From the NCBI RefSeq assembly GCF_040105385.1, contig NZ_JBEDNQ010000006.1:124001-188000 (forward strand): a stretch of DNA of 64,000 bases, given 5' to 3'. The position numbers and the translations under genes were made by a program. This DNA comes from Pseudonocardia nematodicida (GTDB lineage: Bacteria; Actinomycetota; Actinomycetes; Mycobacteriales; Pseudonocardiaceae). This document shows, piece by piece, positions 45,259 to 53,946 of this stretch. Numbering within the stretch: position 1 is the stretch's first letter; the number at the start of each line of letters is the position of its first letter. The notes beneath the pieces are model-generated. The model saw nothing but the letters and a program-made list of their open reading frames with translations, searched no databases and was not told the origin of the DNA.

Positions 45259-46350
45259 TCAGCCGACGCGCCGCAACCACGCCTGCGCGTCGGTCAGCTC
45301 CGCCCGGGTCGGCAGCGTCTCCGGCGACTCCCAGGCCCGGTTGAGCCCGGACATCCCGGCGGCCGCCTCGACCTCCCGGCAGAACGCGGCGCCGACGGCG
45401 TACTGCCGCATCTTCGCCTCGACCCCGAGCAGGGCGCGCAGCAGCCGGTCCACGACACCGCCGCCGCGCCGGCGCTCGGTGAACCGCCGCCGGATGACCG
45501 CGACGTCCGGCACCACGTCCGGGCCGACGGCGTCCATCACGTGGTCGGCGTGCCCCTCCAGCAGCGTCGACAGCGCCAGCAGCTTGTCCAGCACGGCGCG
45601 CTGCTCGGGCCCCTGCAGCAGCTCGACGAGCGCGAGCACGTCCGGGCGCTCACCCTCGACCGAGCGCAGCGAACGGATCGCCTCCGGCAGCCGGGTGAGC
45701 TTCGTGGAGTCGGGCTCCTGCAGCGTCAGCAGGTCGGTGACGAGCCCGGCGAAGTGGTCCCGCAGCCACGGCACGGCGGTGAACTGCAGCCGGTGGGTGG
45801 CCTCGTGCAGGCACACCCAGAGCCCGAACTGCTCGCCGTCGACGTCCAGCGCGGTGGTGACGGCGTGCACGTTCGGCGCGACGACGATCAGCCGCCCGGC
45901 CCGGTCCGGCCCGCCGAACGGGTCGTACTGGCCGAGCACCCGCGCCCCCATGTAGGCCAGCAGCGTGCCCAGCTGGACGCCCGCGCCGGCCGAGGTGACC
46001 GTGCGCAGCGGCCGCGCGGTGGCCGGCAGCTCCGCTCCGGAGGTCAGCACGTCCATCCCCTCGACCGCGGCACGAGCCCACGCGGGCCGGTCCAGCACGT
46101 CGGCGGGCAGCAGCGGGAGGTCGTGACCCAGGCCGGTGACGTCCCGGACGTGGCCCTCGGCGCGCGCGGAGTCGGTGCGCAGCCGGTCGACGAGCTCCGC
46201 GGCGGCGGCCGGGGTGGTGCGCGGGCCCGGTGGCATGAGCCGGGCGGCGGTCGCGGCGGCCAGCGTCCAGTTGACGGGCAACCCGCGCTCGACGGGCCGG
46301 GCGGGGGCCGACTCGCTCACCGTGGCCGGGCCGGACGTGTCGGCGTGCAT
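45259..46350 (-). CDS. Zinc-dependent metalloprotease-like protein (DUF2342, F420-associated)
   Basis: A 363-residue member of the actinobacterial DUF2342 family, often annotated as a zinc-dependent metalloprotease or a protein associated with coenzyme F420 synthesis. The HExxH motif is present in WVCLHEATHRLQF, and a downstream glutamate in LLEGHADHVMDAVG could complete a metal site. It matches Rv3626c by position. ATG 46350 was selected because TAGCGT lies 7 nt upstream; a GTG 9 bases earlier is less likely. Its biological substrate is not known to me. Confidence 0.87.
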   Translation of the reverse strand: MHADTSGPATVSESAPARPVERGLPVNWTLAAATAARLMPPGPRTTPAAAAELVDRLRTDSARAEGHVRDVTGLGHDLPLLPADVLDRPAWARAAVEGMDVLTSGAELPATARPLRTVTSAGAGVQLGTLLAYMGARVLGQYDPFGGPDRAGRLIVVAPNVHAVTTALDVDGEQFGLWVCLHEATHRLQFTAVPWLRDHFAGLVTDLLTLQEPDSTKLTRLPEAIRSLRSVEGERPDVLALVELLQGPEQRAVLDKLLALSTLLEGHADHVMDAVGPDVVPDVAVIRRRFTERRRGGGVVDRLLRALLGVEAKMRQYAVGAAFCREVEAAAGMSGLNRAWESPETLPTRAELTDAQAWLRRVG

Positions 46351-46357
46351 GCTCTCC

Positions 46358-46363
46358 ACGCTA
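46358..46363 (-). promoter_or_regulatory. Candidate -10 box (leaderless) of the DUF2342 gene
   Basis: TAGCGT on the minus strand is 7 nt before ATG 46350. Confidence 0.45.
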
Positions 46364-46410
46364 CCCGCGACCGCACACCCGGCCGGGTGGATCAGTACCG
46401 AGGTTCGCGC

Positions 46411-47820
46411 TCAGCCACGGCAGCCGCACCGGGACAGGGTCGCGGCGACGCCGTCCAGGGCCGGCCGGGCCTCGCCCGGTGAGGTGCCGTTGGAGAGCAG
46501 GGCGAACACGAGCAGCCGGCCGTCGACGTCGCTCACCACCCCGGCCAGGCTCGACGCCCCGCTCAGGGTGCCGGTCTTGGCCCGGACCACGCCCCGGCCG
46601 GCGACCGACGGGCCCTCGCCGAAGCGCTCGGCCAGCGTGCCGCCGCCGCCGGCGACCGGCAGCCCGGACAGGATCGGCCGGAGGTACTGGACGTCGCTCG
46701 GGCTGTCCGACTGGGCCGCGGCCGAGGCGAGCACCTGCCCGAGCAGCCGGGCCGGGATCAGGTTGTCCCGGGACAGGCCGCTGCCGTCGGCGAGCTGCAT
46801 GCCGGCCACGTCGTAACCGGCCTGGACCAGCGACTCGCTGACCGCCCGGGACGCGCCGTCGAACGAGGCCTCGGTCTCGCGCATGACGGCGACCCGACGG
46901 ACCAGTGCCTCGGCGGTGACGTTGTCCGACGAGGTGAGCATGTACTCGACCAGGCTCGCGATCGGCGGCGACGAGACGCTGGCGATGATCTGCGAGTTCG
47001 GGTCCGCGGCACCCTCGCGGACCTCGTCGGCCCCCAGCGCCCGGGCGAGCGCCTGCCCGGCCGCCCGGGCCGGGTCGCTCGACCGGGCACCGTTCTGCTC
47101 GAGCGGGTCGATGCGGCCGCCGTCGAGCATCAGCGGGGACATCGGCGCGATGAACCCGTCGGCGACGTCGGTGGGCCCCCATCCCGGGGAGACCTCCGGC
47201 CCGCTCCACTGCCGCGTGTCGGTGTAGACGGTCGTGATCGGCCCCTCGACGGCCGTCCGGATCTGCTCGGCGAGCTCGTCGATCCGGGCCGGCTCGGGGT
47301 ACAGGCCGTCCTCGCCCTCGGGCAGCGCGGTCAGCGACGGGTCGCCGCCGCCGACCAGGACGACCGAGTCCGGGGTCGGGCCGGGCACCACCCGGGTGGG
47401 GATCCGCTCCGTCGGGTTCAGCGTGAGCAGGGCCGACGCCGCGGTCAGCAGCTTGGTCGTGGAGCCGGGCACCATCGCCCGCTCGCCGTCGCGCTGCCAG
47501 ATCGGGTCGGCGCCACGCGGGGCGGAGGAGTCCAGGACGACGCCCGTCACGTCGCCGAGCGCGGGCGAGTCCAGCTGGTCGGCGAGCGCCTGGGTGATCC
47601 CGGCGGCGGTCGGCGCCGGACCGGACGGGGTCAGCGGGCGCAGCGCGGGGATCGGGACCGGCGGGTACTGCGCGATCTCCTCGCCCAGCCCGAGCCGGTT
47701 CCGGGTGTCCGGCTCGGCGAGGGCGACCGCGCCGAACAGCGAGGCCATCGCCATCACCGCGACCGCGATCACCGCGATCCGGCGGACGCCGCGCTCGGGC
47801 CGGCGATGCCTGCGTCCCAC
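46411..47820 (-). CDS. dacB: D-alanyl-D-alanine carboxypeptidase/endopeptidase, S13 family (PBP4)
   Basis: Penicillin-binding protein that trims peptidoglycan stem peptides outside the cell. The 469-residue protein has a signal/anchor helix (IAVIAVAVMAMASLFGAVAL). The three active-site motifs are VPGSTTKLLTAAS (SxxK), TSSDNVTAEAL (SxN) and RAKTGTLSGASS (KTG), with the large domain insertion typical of PBP4 between the first two. GTG 47820 was chosen because AGGAGG sits about 6 nt upstream. It matches Rv3627c and is divergent from ppa. Confidence 0.93.
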   Translation of the reverse strand: MGRRHRRPERGVRRIAVIAVAVMAMASLFGAVALAEPDTRNRLGLGEEIAQYPPVPIPALRPLTPSGPAPTAAGITQALADQLDSPALGDVTGVVLDSSAPRGADPIWQRDGERAMVPGSTTKLLTAASALLTLNPTERIPTRVVPGPTPDSVVLVGGGDPSLTALPEGEDGLYPEPARIDELAEQIRTAVEGPITTVYTDTRQWSGPEVSPGWGPTDVADGFIAPMSPLMLDGGRIDPLEQNGARSSDPARAAGQALARALGADEVREGAADPNSQIIASVSSPPIASLVEYMLTSSDNVTAEALVRRVAVMRETEASFDGASRAVSESLVQAGYDVAGMQLADGSGLSRDNLIPARLLGQVLASAAAQSDSPSDVQYLRPILSGLPVAGGGGTLAERFGEGPSVAGRGVVRAKTGTLSGASSLAGVVSDVDGRLLVFALLSNGTSPGEARPALDGVAATLSRCGCRG

Positions 47821-48027
47821 TCCGCCTCCTGCTCGATCCGACCCGACCTGTCCGGCCGGTGGTGCGACGCTGCGCACACTCGGGTCCGGAGAGGGTCACC
47901 GGCCTGCACCCGCGCTCCCCTGGTCCATCACACTAGGGGGCAGGACAGACGACGCCGGAGCGGGCGGGCCATCTCCAGGCCGTCCGGGACCGGTGCGACC
48001 GTGACCCTCCAGAAGGAGCAACGAACC

Positions 48028-48516
48028 GTGGACTTCGACGTCACCATCGAAATCCCCAAGGGCGGCCGCAACAAGTACGAGGTCGATCACGAGACCGGCC
48101 GGATCCGGCTGGACCGGACCCTGTTCACCGCCACCCAGTACCCCGCCGACTACGGGTTCATCGACGACACCCTCGGCGAGGACGGCGACCCGCTCGACGC
48201 GTTGGTCCTGGTCCAGGAGCCGACCTTCCCCGGCTGCGTCATCCGCGCCCGTGCCATCGGCATGTTCCGGATGAAGGACGAGGCCGGCGGCGACGACAAG
48301 GTGCTCTGCGTCCCGGCGAGCGACCCGCGCCAGGAGCACCTGCGCGACATCCACCACCTGGCCGAGTTCGACCGGGCGGAGATCCAGCACTTCTTCGAGA
48401 TCTACAAGACCCTCGAGCCGGGCAAGAGCGTCGAGGGCGCGTCCTGGGTCGGCCGCGCCGACGCCGAGCGCGAGATCAAGGCCTCCTACGAGCGGGCGAA
48501 GCACGAGGGCCACTGA
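48028..48516 (+). CDS. ppa: Inorganic pyrophosphatase, family I
   Basis: Soluble enzyme hydrolysing pyrophosphate to drive biosynthesis. The 162-residue protein shows FDVTIEIPKGGRNKYEVD, YPADYGFIDDT, the signature EDGDPLDALVLVQEP with metal-binding aspartates, and KDEAGGDDKVLCVPASD. Length matches the mycobacterial enzyme. GTG 48028 has AAGGAG upstream. It ends before a 24-bp hairpin. Confidence 0.96.
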   Translation: MDFDVTIEIPKGGRNKYEVDHETGRIRLDRTLFTATQYPADYGFIDDTLGEDGDPLDALVLVQEPTFPGCVIRARAIGMFRMKDEAGGDDKVLCVPASDPRQEHLRDIHHLAEFDRAEIQHFFEIYKTLEPGKSVEGASWVGRADAEREIKASYERAKHEGH

Positions 48517-48578
48517 GGCCCCGACCGACCGCACCCCACGGCCCACGGCCCACGGCCCACGACCCCACGACCCACGGC

Positions 48579-48631
48579 CCCACTCATGGAGCTTTAGTTC
48601 GGTATCCCCGAACCAAAGCTCCATGAGTGGG
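48579..48631. terminator. 24-bp hairpin between convergent genes, ACTCATG family
   Basis: Arms 48579-48602 and 48608-48631 pair at 23 of 24 positions around a 5-nt loop. The arm core ACTCATGGAGCTTTAGTTC closely matches the hairpin at 18368-18422. It lies between convergent ppa and thiolase genes. It is preceded by short CCCACGGCC-type direct repeats (48536-48580). Confidence 0.75.
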
Positions 48632-48646
48632 TGGTGGGGAGGGGTG

Positions 48647-49858
48647 TCAGGCCTTCTCGAAGACCGCCGCGAGGCCCTGGCCGCCGCCGATGCACATCGT
48701 CTCCAGGCCGTAGCGGGCGTCCCGGCGCTGCATCTCCCGGGCCAGGGTGGCCAGGATCCGGCCGCCCGTCGCGCCGACCGGGTGGCCCAGCGAGATCCCG
48801 GACCCGTTGACGTTGGTCCGGTCGAAGTCGGCGTCGGTGAACTTCCACTCCCGCGTGCAGGCCAGGACCTGCGCGGCGAAGGCCTCGTTCAGCTCGATCA
48901 GGTCGATGTCGGCCAAGGTCAGGTCCGCCGCGGCGAGCGCCTTCGCCGTCGCCGGGACCGGGCCGATGCCCATCGTCGCCGGCGGCACCCCGCCGATCCC
49001 CCACGAGACGAGCCGCACCAGCGGGCGGAGCCCCAGCTCCTCGGCCTTCTCCGGGCTGGTCACCACGCAGATCGACGCGCCGTCGTTCTGCCCGGAGGCG
49101 TTCCCGGCGGTCACGGTGGCCGCGTCGTCGTCACGGCCCAGGATCGGGCGGAGCTTCCCCAGGATCTCCGGCGTCGAGTCGGGCCGGATGTGCTCGTCGG
49201 CGTCGACGACCGTGTCGGCCTTCCGGCCCTTCACCGTGACCGGGACGATCTCGTCGGCGAACCGGCCGGCCGCCTGCGCCGCCGCGGCCCGCTGGTGCGA
49301 GCGGGCGGCGAACTCGTCCTGCTCCTCGCGCGGGATCGAGTACTCCCGGCGCAGGTTCTCGGCGGTCTCCAGCATCCCGCCCGGTACCGGGTGGTTCTTC
49401 CCGCCCGCGGTGACCCGGCCGCGGGCCAGCGCGTCGTTCAGCAGCACACCGGGGCCGCCCTTGACGCCCCACCGCATCCCGGTCGAGTAGAACGGCGCGC
49501 CGGACATCGACTCGGCGCCACCGGCCAGCACGACCTCGGCACCCCCGGTCTGCACCTGGGCCGCCGCGTAGAGCACCGCCTGCAGGCCGGATCCGCAGCG
49601 CCGGTCGATCTGGATCCCGCCGGCGGTGACCGGGAGGCCGGCGTCCAGCGCCGCGACGCGGCCGATCGCCGGGGCGTCCATCGTCGGGTAGCAGTGGCCG
49701 AGCACGACGTCGTCGACGGCGGACGGGTCCAGCCCGGTCCGCTCCATCAGCGCCGCGATCACGGTCGAGGCCAGGGTGTGGGCCGGGACGTCGCGCAGCG
49801 ACCCGCCGAAACCGCCGACGGGCGTCCGGAGGGGTTCGCAGATGACGGCATCACGCAT
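48647..49858 (-). CDS. Acetyl-CoA acetyltransferase (thiolase)
   Basis: Cleaves 3-ketoacyl-CoA or condenses acetyl-CoA. The 403-residue protein has the acyl-accepting Cys88 in DRRCGSGLQAV, GNASGQNDGASI, the His of NGSGISLGHPVGATGGR and the second active-site Cys in METMCIGGGQGLAAV. A GAGGAGA site precedes the start. It is downstream of and co-directional with a MaoC gene, which suggests fatty-acid or related acyl-CoA breakdown. Confidence 0.94.
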   Translation of the reverse strand: MRDAVICEPLRTPVGGFGGSLRDVPAHTLASTVIAALMERTGLDPSAVDDVVLGHCYPTMDAPAIGRVAALDAGLPVTAGGIQIDRRCGSGLQAVLYAAAQVQTGGAEVVLAGGAESMSGAPFYSTGMRWGVKGGPGVLLNDALARGRVTAGGKNHPVPGGMLETAENLRREYSIPREEQDEFAARSHQRAAAAQAAGRFADEIVPVTVKGRKADTVVDADEHIRPDSTPEILGKLRPILGRDDDAATVTAGNASGQNDGASICVVTSPEKAEELGLRPLVRLVSWGIGGVPPATMGIGPVPATAKALAAADLTLADIDLIELNEAFAAQVLACTREWKFTDADFDRTNVNGSGISLGHPVGATGGRILATLAREMQRRDARYGLETMCIGGGQGLAAVFEKA

Positions 49859-49894
49859 GGACTTCAGCTCTCCTCGGGGGTGTGGGACGGCGGG

Positions 49895-50347
49895 TCAGAC
49901 GTACTGGCGGGTCAGCCACTCGGCGACCACGGCGGGCTTCTCCGAGCCCTCGATCTCGACGGTGATCTTCGTGCTGACGTGCACGCCGCCGGTCACGTCC
50001 GCGACGTCGACGATCTCGACCCGGCCGCGCACCCGGCTCCCGACGGGCACCGGGGACGGGAACCGGACCTTGTCGAGGCCGTAGTTGACGCCCATCCGGG
50101 TGCCCTCGATCCGGTAGACACCCTTCAGCAGCACCGGCAACAGCGACAGCGTCAGGAAGCCGTGCGCGATCGTCGTCCCGAACGGGCCGCCACGGGCCCG
50201 CTCCGGGTCGACATGGATCCACTGGTGGTCGTCGGTCGCATCGGCGAAGCCGTCGATCCGGTCCTGCTCGACCGTGATCCAGTCGGAGGTGCCGATCTCG
50301 GTACCCTTCGCCGCCCGCAGCTCGTCGACTCCGTCGAAGACGCGCAT
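49895..50347 (-). CDS. MaoC-family enoyl-CoA hydratase
   Basis: A 150-residue single hot-dog domain resembling R-specific enoyl-CoA hydratases. The catalytic Asp-x4-His is in FADATDDHQWIHVDPERA, followed by PFGTTIAHGFLTLSLLP and NYGLDKVRFPSPVPVGSRV. It precedes the thiolase by 36 bp and is probably its operon partner; the chain length handled is unknown. Confidence 0.9.
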   Translation of the reverse strand: MRVFDGVDELRAAKGTEIGTSDWITVEQDRIDGFADATDDHQWIHVDPERARGGPFGTTIAHGFLTLSLLPVLLKGVYRIEGTRMGVNYGLDKVRFPSPVPVGSRVRGRVEIVDVADVTGGVHVSTKITVEIEGSEKPAVVAEWLTRQYV

Positions 50348-50612
50348 CCGGTCCCACTCCCGTCGTCGGTTCGTCGCTCCCCGGCGACCGGTCGTCGCCG
50401 GAGGCGGTACCGCTCACCTTTCCACACGGCACCCGCGCCGGTCGTCGTCGAACGACGTCGCGCGCCCCACACGCCCCGGCCCGCGGATCAGCGCGGTCTT
50501 GGCTATCGTCGGTCGACGAGGAGCCGCGTCGCACCCGACGGCGGAGGTTCCGACGTGAAAGGCCGACTCGCGAGATGAACCCACCGACCCCGACCGCCGC
50601 AGATCATCGGCG

Positions 50613-51572
50613 ATGAGCGCACCGACCGTGACGCCCGGATCCGACCGGCTCGTGCACCGGGCGGTCCCGTGCCGGGGCCCGGAACACCAGGCCGAGGTGT
50701 TGGCCGGCCCGGTCACCGGAGCGCTGGAGCGCGGGTGGCGCGCGCTCGTCGTCGTCGAGGCGGACTGTCGTCGTGAGCTGGAGCGCTCGCTGGGCCCGGA
50801 CGCGGACGTCGACTGGTGCCCGCCGGAACGGATGCACTCGGCGCCGCCCTTCACCGTCGCCGGCCGGTGGGGCCGCTCGGTGCGCGACGCCCTGTCCGAC
50901 GGCGCCGCCGGCGTGTGCACCGTGGGCCAGCTGATGGACCTGCCCGACACCGATCCGGCGTACTGGACGCGACTGGACCTGGCGCTGACGCACGCCCTCG
51001 ACGGGATGCCGGTCATGATGCTGTGCTGCTTCCCCGACGACGACCACACCCGCGCCCAGGCGTCCGAGCTGCACGACGAGCTGCTCATGGACGGCGCCCC
51101 GGTGCCGAGCACCACCCGGCGCGACGAGCACGAGCTGCTCCGGGAGCACCCGCAGCCGCCACCGGCCGACCTCGGCGTCCCGGCCGTGTCGCTGCCGGTG
51201 GACCTGGCCGGGCTGGGCGCGATGCGGCGCGTCGTCGAGCGGGAGGCGACGCTCGGCGGGCTGGGTCCCGGCCGGGCCGAGGACCTGGTGCTGGCGGTGA
51301 ACGAGCTCGTCAGCAACGGGATCGAGCACGGCTCGGGCTCCCCGCTGCTGCGGATGTGGCACACCGGTGACGCCGTGGTCGCGGAGACGACCGACCCGGT
51401 GGCGGGCCGGCTGGCGTTCCCGGGGCTCGCCGCCCCGCCGCTGGGCGGGCGGCGCGGCCGGGGACTGTGGCTGGCCTCCGAGCTGACCGACGTGCTGCAG
51501 GTCTGGACCGCCGAGGACGACCCGGGGCGGGTGCGCGGCACCGTCGTCCGGGTCACGATGACCCCGCCGTGA
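50613..51572 (+). CDS. MEDS-domain protein with RsbW-like HATPase
   Basis: A 319-residue regulator. Residues about 8-165 resemble the MEDS (DcmR-like sensory) domain (HQAEVLAGPVTGALERGWRALVV, DPAYWTRLDLALTHAL). Residues about 190-315 form a GHKL ATPase of the anti-sigma-factor class, with N-box VLAVNELVSNGIEHG and G-box GGRRGRGLWLASELTD. Such proteins typically act in sigma-factor partner switching in actinobacteria. No sigma factor or anti-anti-sigma gene is adjacent. It overlaps the SirB1 gene by 4 bp. Confidence 0.83.
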   Translation: MSAPTVTPGSDRLVHRAVPCRGPEHQAEVLAGPVTGALERGWRALVVVEADCRRELERSLGPDADVDWCPPERMHSAPPFTVAGRWGRSVRDALSDGAAGVCTVGQLMDLPDTDPAYWTRLDLALTHALDGMPVMMLCCFPDDDHTRAQASELHDELLMDGAPVPSTTRRDEHELLREHPQPPPADLGVPAVSLPVDLAGLGAMRRVVEREATLGGLGPGRAEDLVLAVNELVSNGIEHGSGSPLLRMWHTGDAVVAETTDPVAGRLAFPGLAAPPLGGRRGRGLWLASELTDVLQVWTAEDDPGRVRGTVVRVTMTPP

Positions 51573-52387
51573 GCCGACCCGATCCCGCCCCCGATCCCGT
51601 CGCCCGCTTCCTGCGCCTGGTGACGGGGCCGGAACCCGCACTCGACGAAGGCGCCCTGGCCATCGCCGCCGGCGCCGGTGCCGGCCCGGCGGCCGCCGAC
51701 CGGGCGCGGGCCGAGCTCGACGAGCTCGCCGACGGCGTCGACGGGCTCGACGCGCTGCTGCACCGGCTGTTCACCGACGCCGGGTTCACCGGCAACACCG
51801 CCGCCTACGCCGACCCGCGCAACTCCGACCTCACCGAGGTGCTGGCGCGCCGCACCGGCATCCCGATCACGCTGTCGGTGGTGACGATCGAGGTCGGCCG
51901 GCGGGCCGGGATCGTCCTGGAGGGGGTCGGGATGCCGGGCCACTTCCTCGTCCGCGAACCCGGGTCGCACCGGCACATCGACGTCTTCGACCGCGGGCGC
52001 CGGCTCGACACGGCCGGCTGCGAGGCGCGCTTCCGGTCCTCCACCGGCGCCGGCCCGGAGGTCCCCTTCGGACCGGAGCTGCTGCCCCGCACGTCCACCC
52101 GGCAGATCCTGGCCCGGATGCTGGAGAACCTGCGCGCGATCCACTCCCGGTCGTCGGACCACGTGAACCTGGAGTGGGTGCTGCGGATGCGGCTCGGCCT
52201 GCGCCACCGGGGTCCGGAGCTGATCCGCGAGCTCGGCGACGTGCTGGCCGCGCAGGCCCGGTGGGACGAGGCGGCGAGACTGATGGAGTCCTGGGTGGAC
52301 GGTCCGGGCCGCGGGGCGCGGATCGAGCCCGAGGTGCTCGACGAGGTGCGGGTCGAGGCCCGGAAGCACCGGGCGCACCTCAACTGA
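51569..52387 (+). CDS. SirB1/transglutaminase-like family protein
   Basis: A 272-residue protein of the SirB1-type transglutaminase-like family, function unknown. The diagnostic segment runs YADPRNSDLTEVLARRTG, IPITLSVVTIEVGRRAGI and VLEGVGMPGHFLVRE; a helical TPR-like C-terminal region follows (ILARMLENLRAIHSR onward). The Cys of true transglutaminases is not present where it would be expected (NSDLTE), so it may not be catalytic. GTG start overlaps the upstream gene (GTGA). Its stop directly abuts the pfkA stop. Confidence 0.85.
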   Translation: MSRPDPAPDPVARFLRLVTGPEPALDEGALAIAAGAGAGPAAADRARAELDELADGVDGLDALLHRLFTDAGFTGNTAAYADPRNSDLTEVLARRTGIPITLSVVTIEVGRRAGIVLEGVGMPGHFLVREPGSHRHIDVFDRGRRLDTAGCEARFRSSTGAGPEVPFGPELLPRTSTRQILARMLENLRAIHSRSSDHVNLEWVLRMRLGLRHRGPELIRELGDVLAAQARWDEAARLMESWVDGPGRGARIEPEVLDEVRVEARKHRAHLN

Positions 52388-53764
52388 TCAGGTGTGCGGC
52401 GCCCGGGTCGGCGCGCCGGAGTCCTCACCGAACCGCCACGGCTGCCCGGTCGACTCGAGCACCGCCATCCACAGGTCCCCGTGCGGGTCGACCTGGTTGC
52501 GCCGGCTGACCGCGAGGGTCATCGGGATGTGCACGAACCGGCGCCGCACCCGTCCCACCACCATGCCGGTGCGCCCGGACATCGCGGCGTGCACCGCGGC
52601 CTGGGACAGCCGGACGGTGTAGACGCTGTCGTACGGGTTCGCCGGGACGCTGCGGATCAGGTAGCTGGGGTCGACGTAGCGGACCGTGGTCTCCATGCCC
52701 GCGCCGGAGAAGGCCTCGCCGATCCGGTCCTTCATCCACGGCCCGATGTCGGAGAGCTTGGCGTTACCGGAGGCGTCGGTGCGCCCGACCGGCGGCAACA
52801 GCTCCTGCCCGGCCCCCTCCGCGACGACGACGACCGCGTGCCCCCGCTGCTCCACCCGGCGTCGCAGGTGGTGCAGCAGCCCGGTCTCGCCGTCGAGCTC
52901 GAACGGGACCTCCGGGATCAGCACCGCGTCGGCGTCCGAGCGCACCAGCGAGGCGTAGCAGGCGATGAACCCGGAGTGCCGGCCCATCAGCTTCACCAGC
53001 CCGACCCCGCCCGGAGTGGACTTGGCCTCCACCGTGACCGACCGGATCGCCTCGCTGGCCTGGGAGAACGCCGTCTGGAAGCCGAAGCTCTGGTCGATGA
53101 ACGGGATGTCGTTGTCGATCGTCTTCGGGATGCCGACGACGGCGATCCGCAGACCCCGCTCGGCCACCACCCGGACGATCTCCATCGCGCCGCGCATCGT
53201 GCCGTCGCCGCCGATCACGAACAGCACGTTGAGGTGCATCTGCTCGAGGCAGTCGACGATCTCCTCGGGGTCCTGCGGGCCGCGCGAGGTGCCGAGGAAG
53301 GTGCCGCCGTCGACCGGGATGTCGCGCACCGACTCCGGGCTCAGCTCGACGACGTCGTGCCCGTAGCCGGAGACGAAGCCGCGGTAGCCGTTGCGGAACC
53401 CGACCACCCGCCGGACGCCGTAGTGGTAGGTCAGCGTGCGGACCAGTCCGGAGATGACGTCGTTGAGACCCGGGCACAGCCCGCCGCAGGTCACGATGCC
53501 GGCGCGGGTCTTCGACGGGTCGAAGTAGATCTTCCGCCGCGGGCCGCAGGGCTCCAGGCCGGGCAGGTCCTCCAGCTTCACCCCGCGCGCGGAGATCCCG
53601 GCCGCGGTGTCGTCGAGCAGCACGCGGTCACCCGAGTCGACGTAGTGCTCGGTGGTGCGCCGGGCGTCGAGCAGCGGCGCCAGCGGCGAGGTGATCCGAC
53701 CCGGTCCGAGGGTCTCGATCTCCAGGTCCTCCGGCGTGATGCTGCTGTACTCCCAGGTCGTCAC
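52388..53764 (-). CDS. 6-phosphofructokinase (trypanosome/plant-type ATP-PFK)
   Basis: Phosphorylates fructose-6-phosphate. The 458-residue product is longer than E. coli PfkA and has an N-terminal extension. Core motifs are TCGGLCPGLNDVI, VIGGDGTMRGA, PKTIDNDIPFIDQSFGF and LMGRHSGFIACYASL. Gly in GGDGT argues for ATP as donor although PKTIDND is usual in the pyrophosphate-type lineage; the mixture is typical of trypanosome and plant ATP enzymes. GTG 53764 was chosen for GGGGAG about 4-5 nt upstream; ATG 53800 would add 12 residues. Confidence 0.9.
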   Translation of the reverse strand: MTTWEYSSITPEDLEIETLGPGRITSPLAPLLDARRTTEHYVDSGDRVLLDDTAAGISARGVKLEDLPGLEPCGPRRKIYFDPSKTRAGIVTCGGLCPGLNDVISGLVRTLTYHYGVRRVVGFRNGYRGFVSGYGHDVVELSPESVRDIPVDGGTFLGTSRGPQDPEEIVDCLEQMHLNVLFVIGGDGTMRGAMEIVRVVAERGLRIAVVGIPKTIDNDIPFIDQSFGFQTAFSQASEAIRSVTVEAKSTPGGVGLVKLMGRHSGFIACYASLVRSDADAVLIPEVPFELDGETGLLHHLRRRVEQRGHAVVVVAEGAGQELLPPVGRTDASGNAKLSDIGPWMKDRIGEAFSGAGMETTVRYVDPSYLIRSVPANPYDSVYTVRLSQAAVHAAMSGRTGMVVGRVRRRFVHIPMTLAVSRRNQVDPHGDLWMAVLESTGQPWRFGEDSGAPTRAPHT

Positions 53765-53934
53765 GCGCTCCCCTTCTCGATCGATCACGTAGGGGTCCAT
53801 GGTTCCGCACCACGGTCGAGCACGTCGAACGGGGCCCGCCGGGTGTGGCCCCCGTCGCTATCGGCACTCCGCCGGGAACAGGCGGGCGAGGGCCGAGCGG
53901 GCCGTGGGCGAGGTCCTCCAGGGCGACGGCACCT

Positions 53935-53940
53935 TAGGCT
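53935..53940 (+). promoter_or_regulatory. Candidate -10 box (leaderless) of surE
   Basis: TAGGCT lies 6 nt before the surE GTG at 53947. Confidence 0.45.
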
Positions 53941-53946
53941 GGTCCC

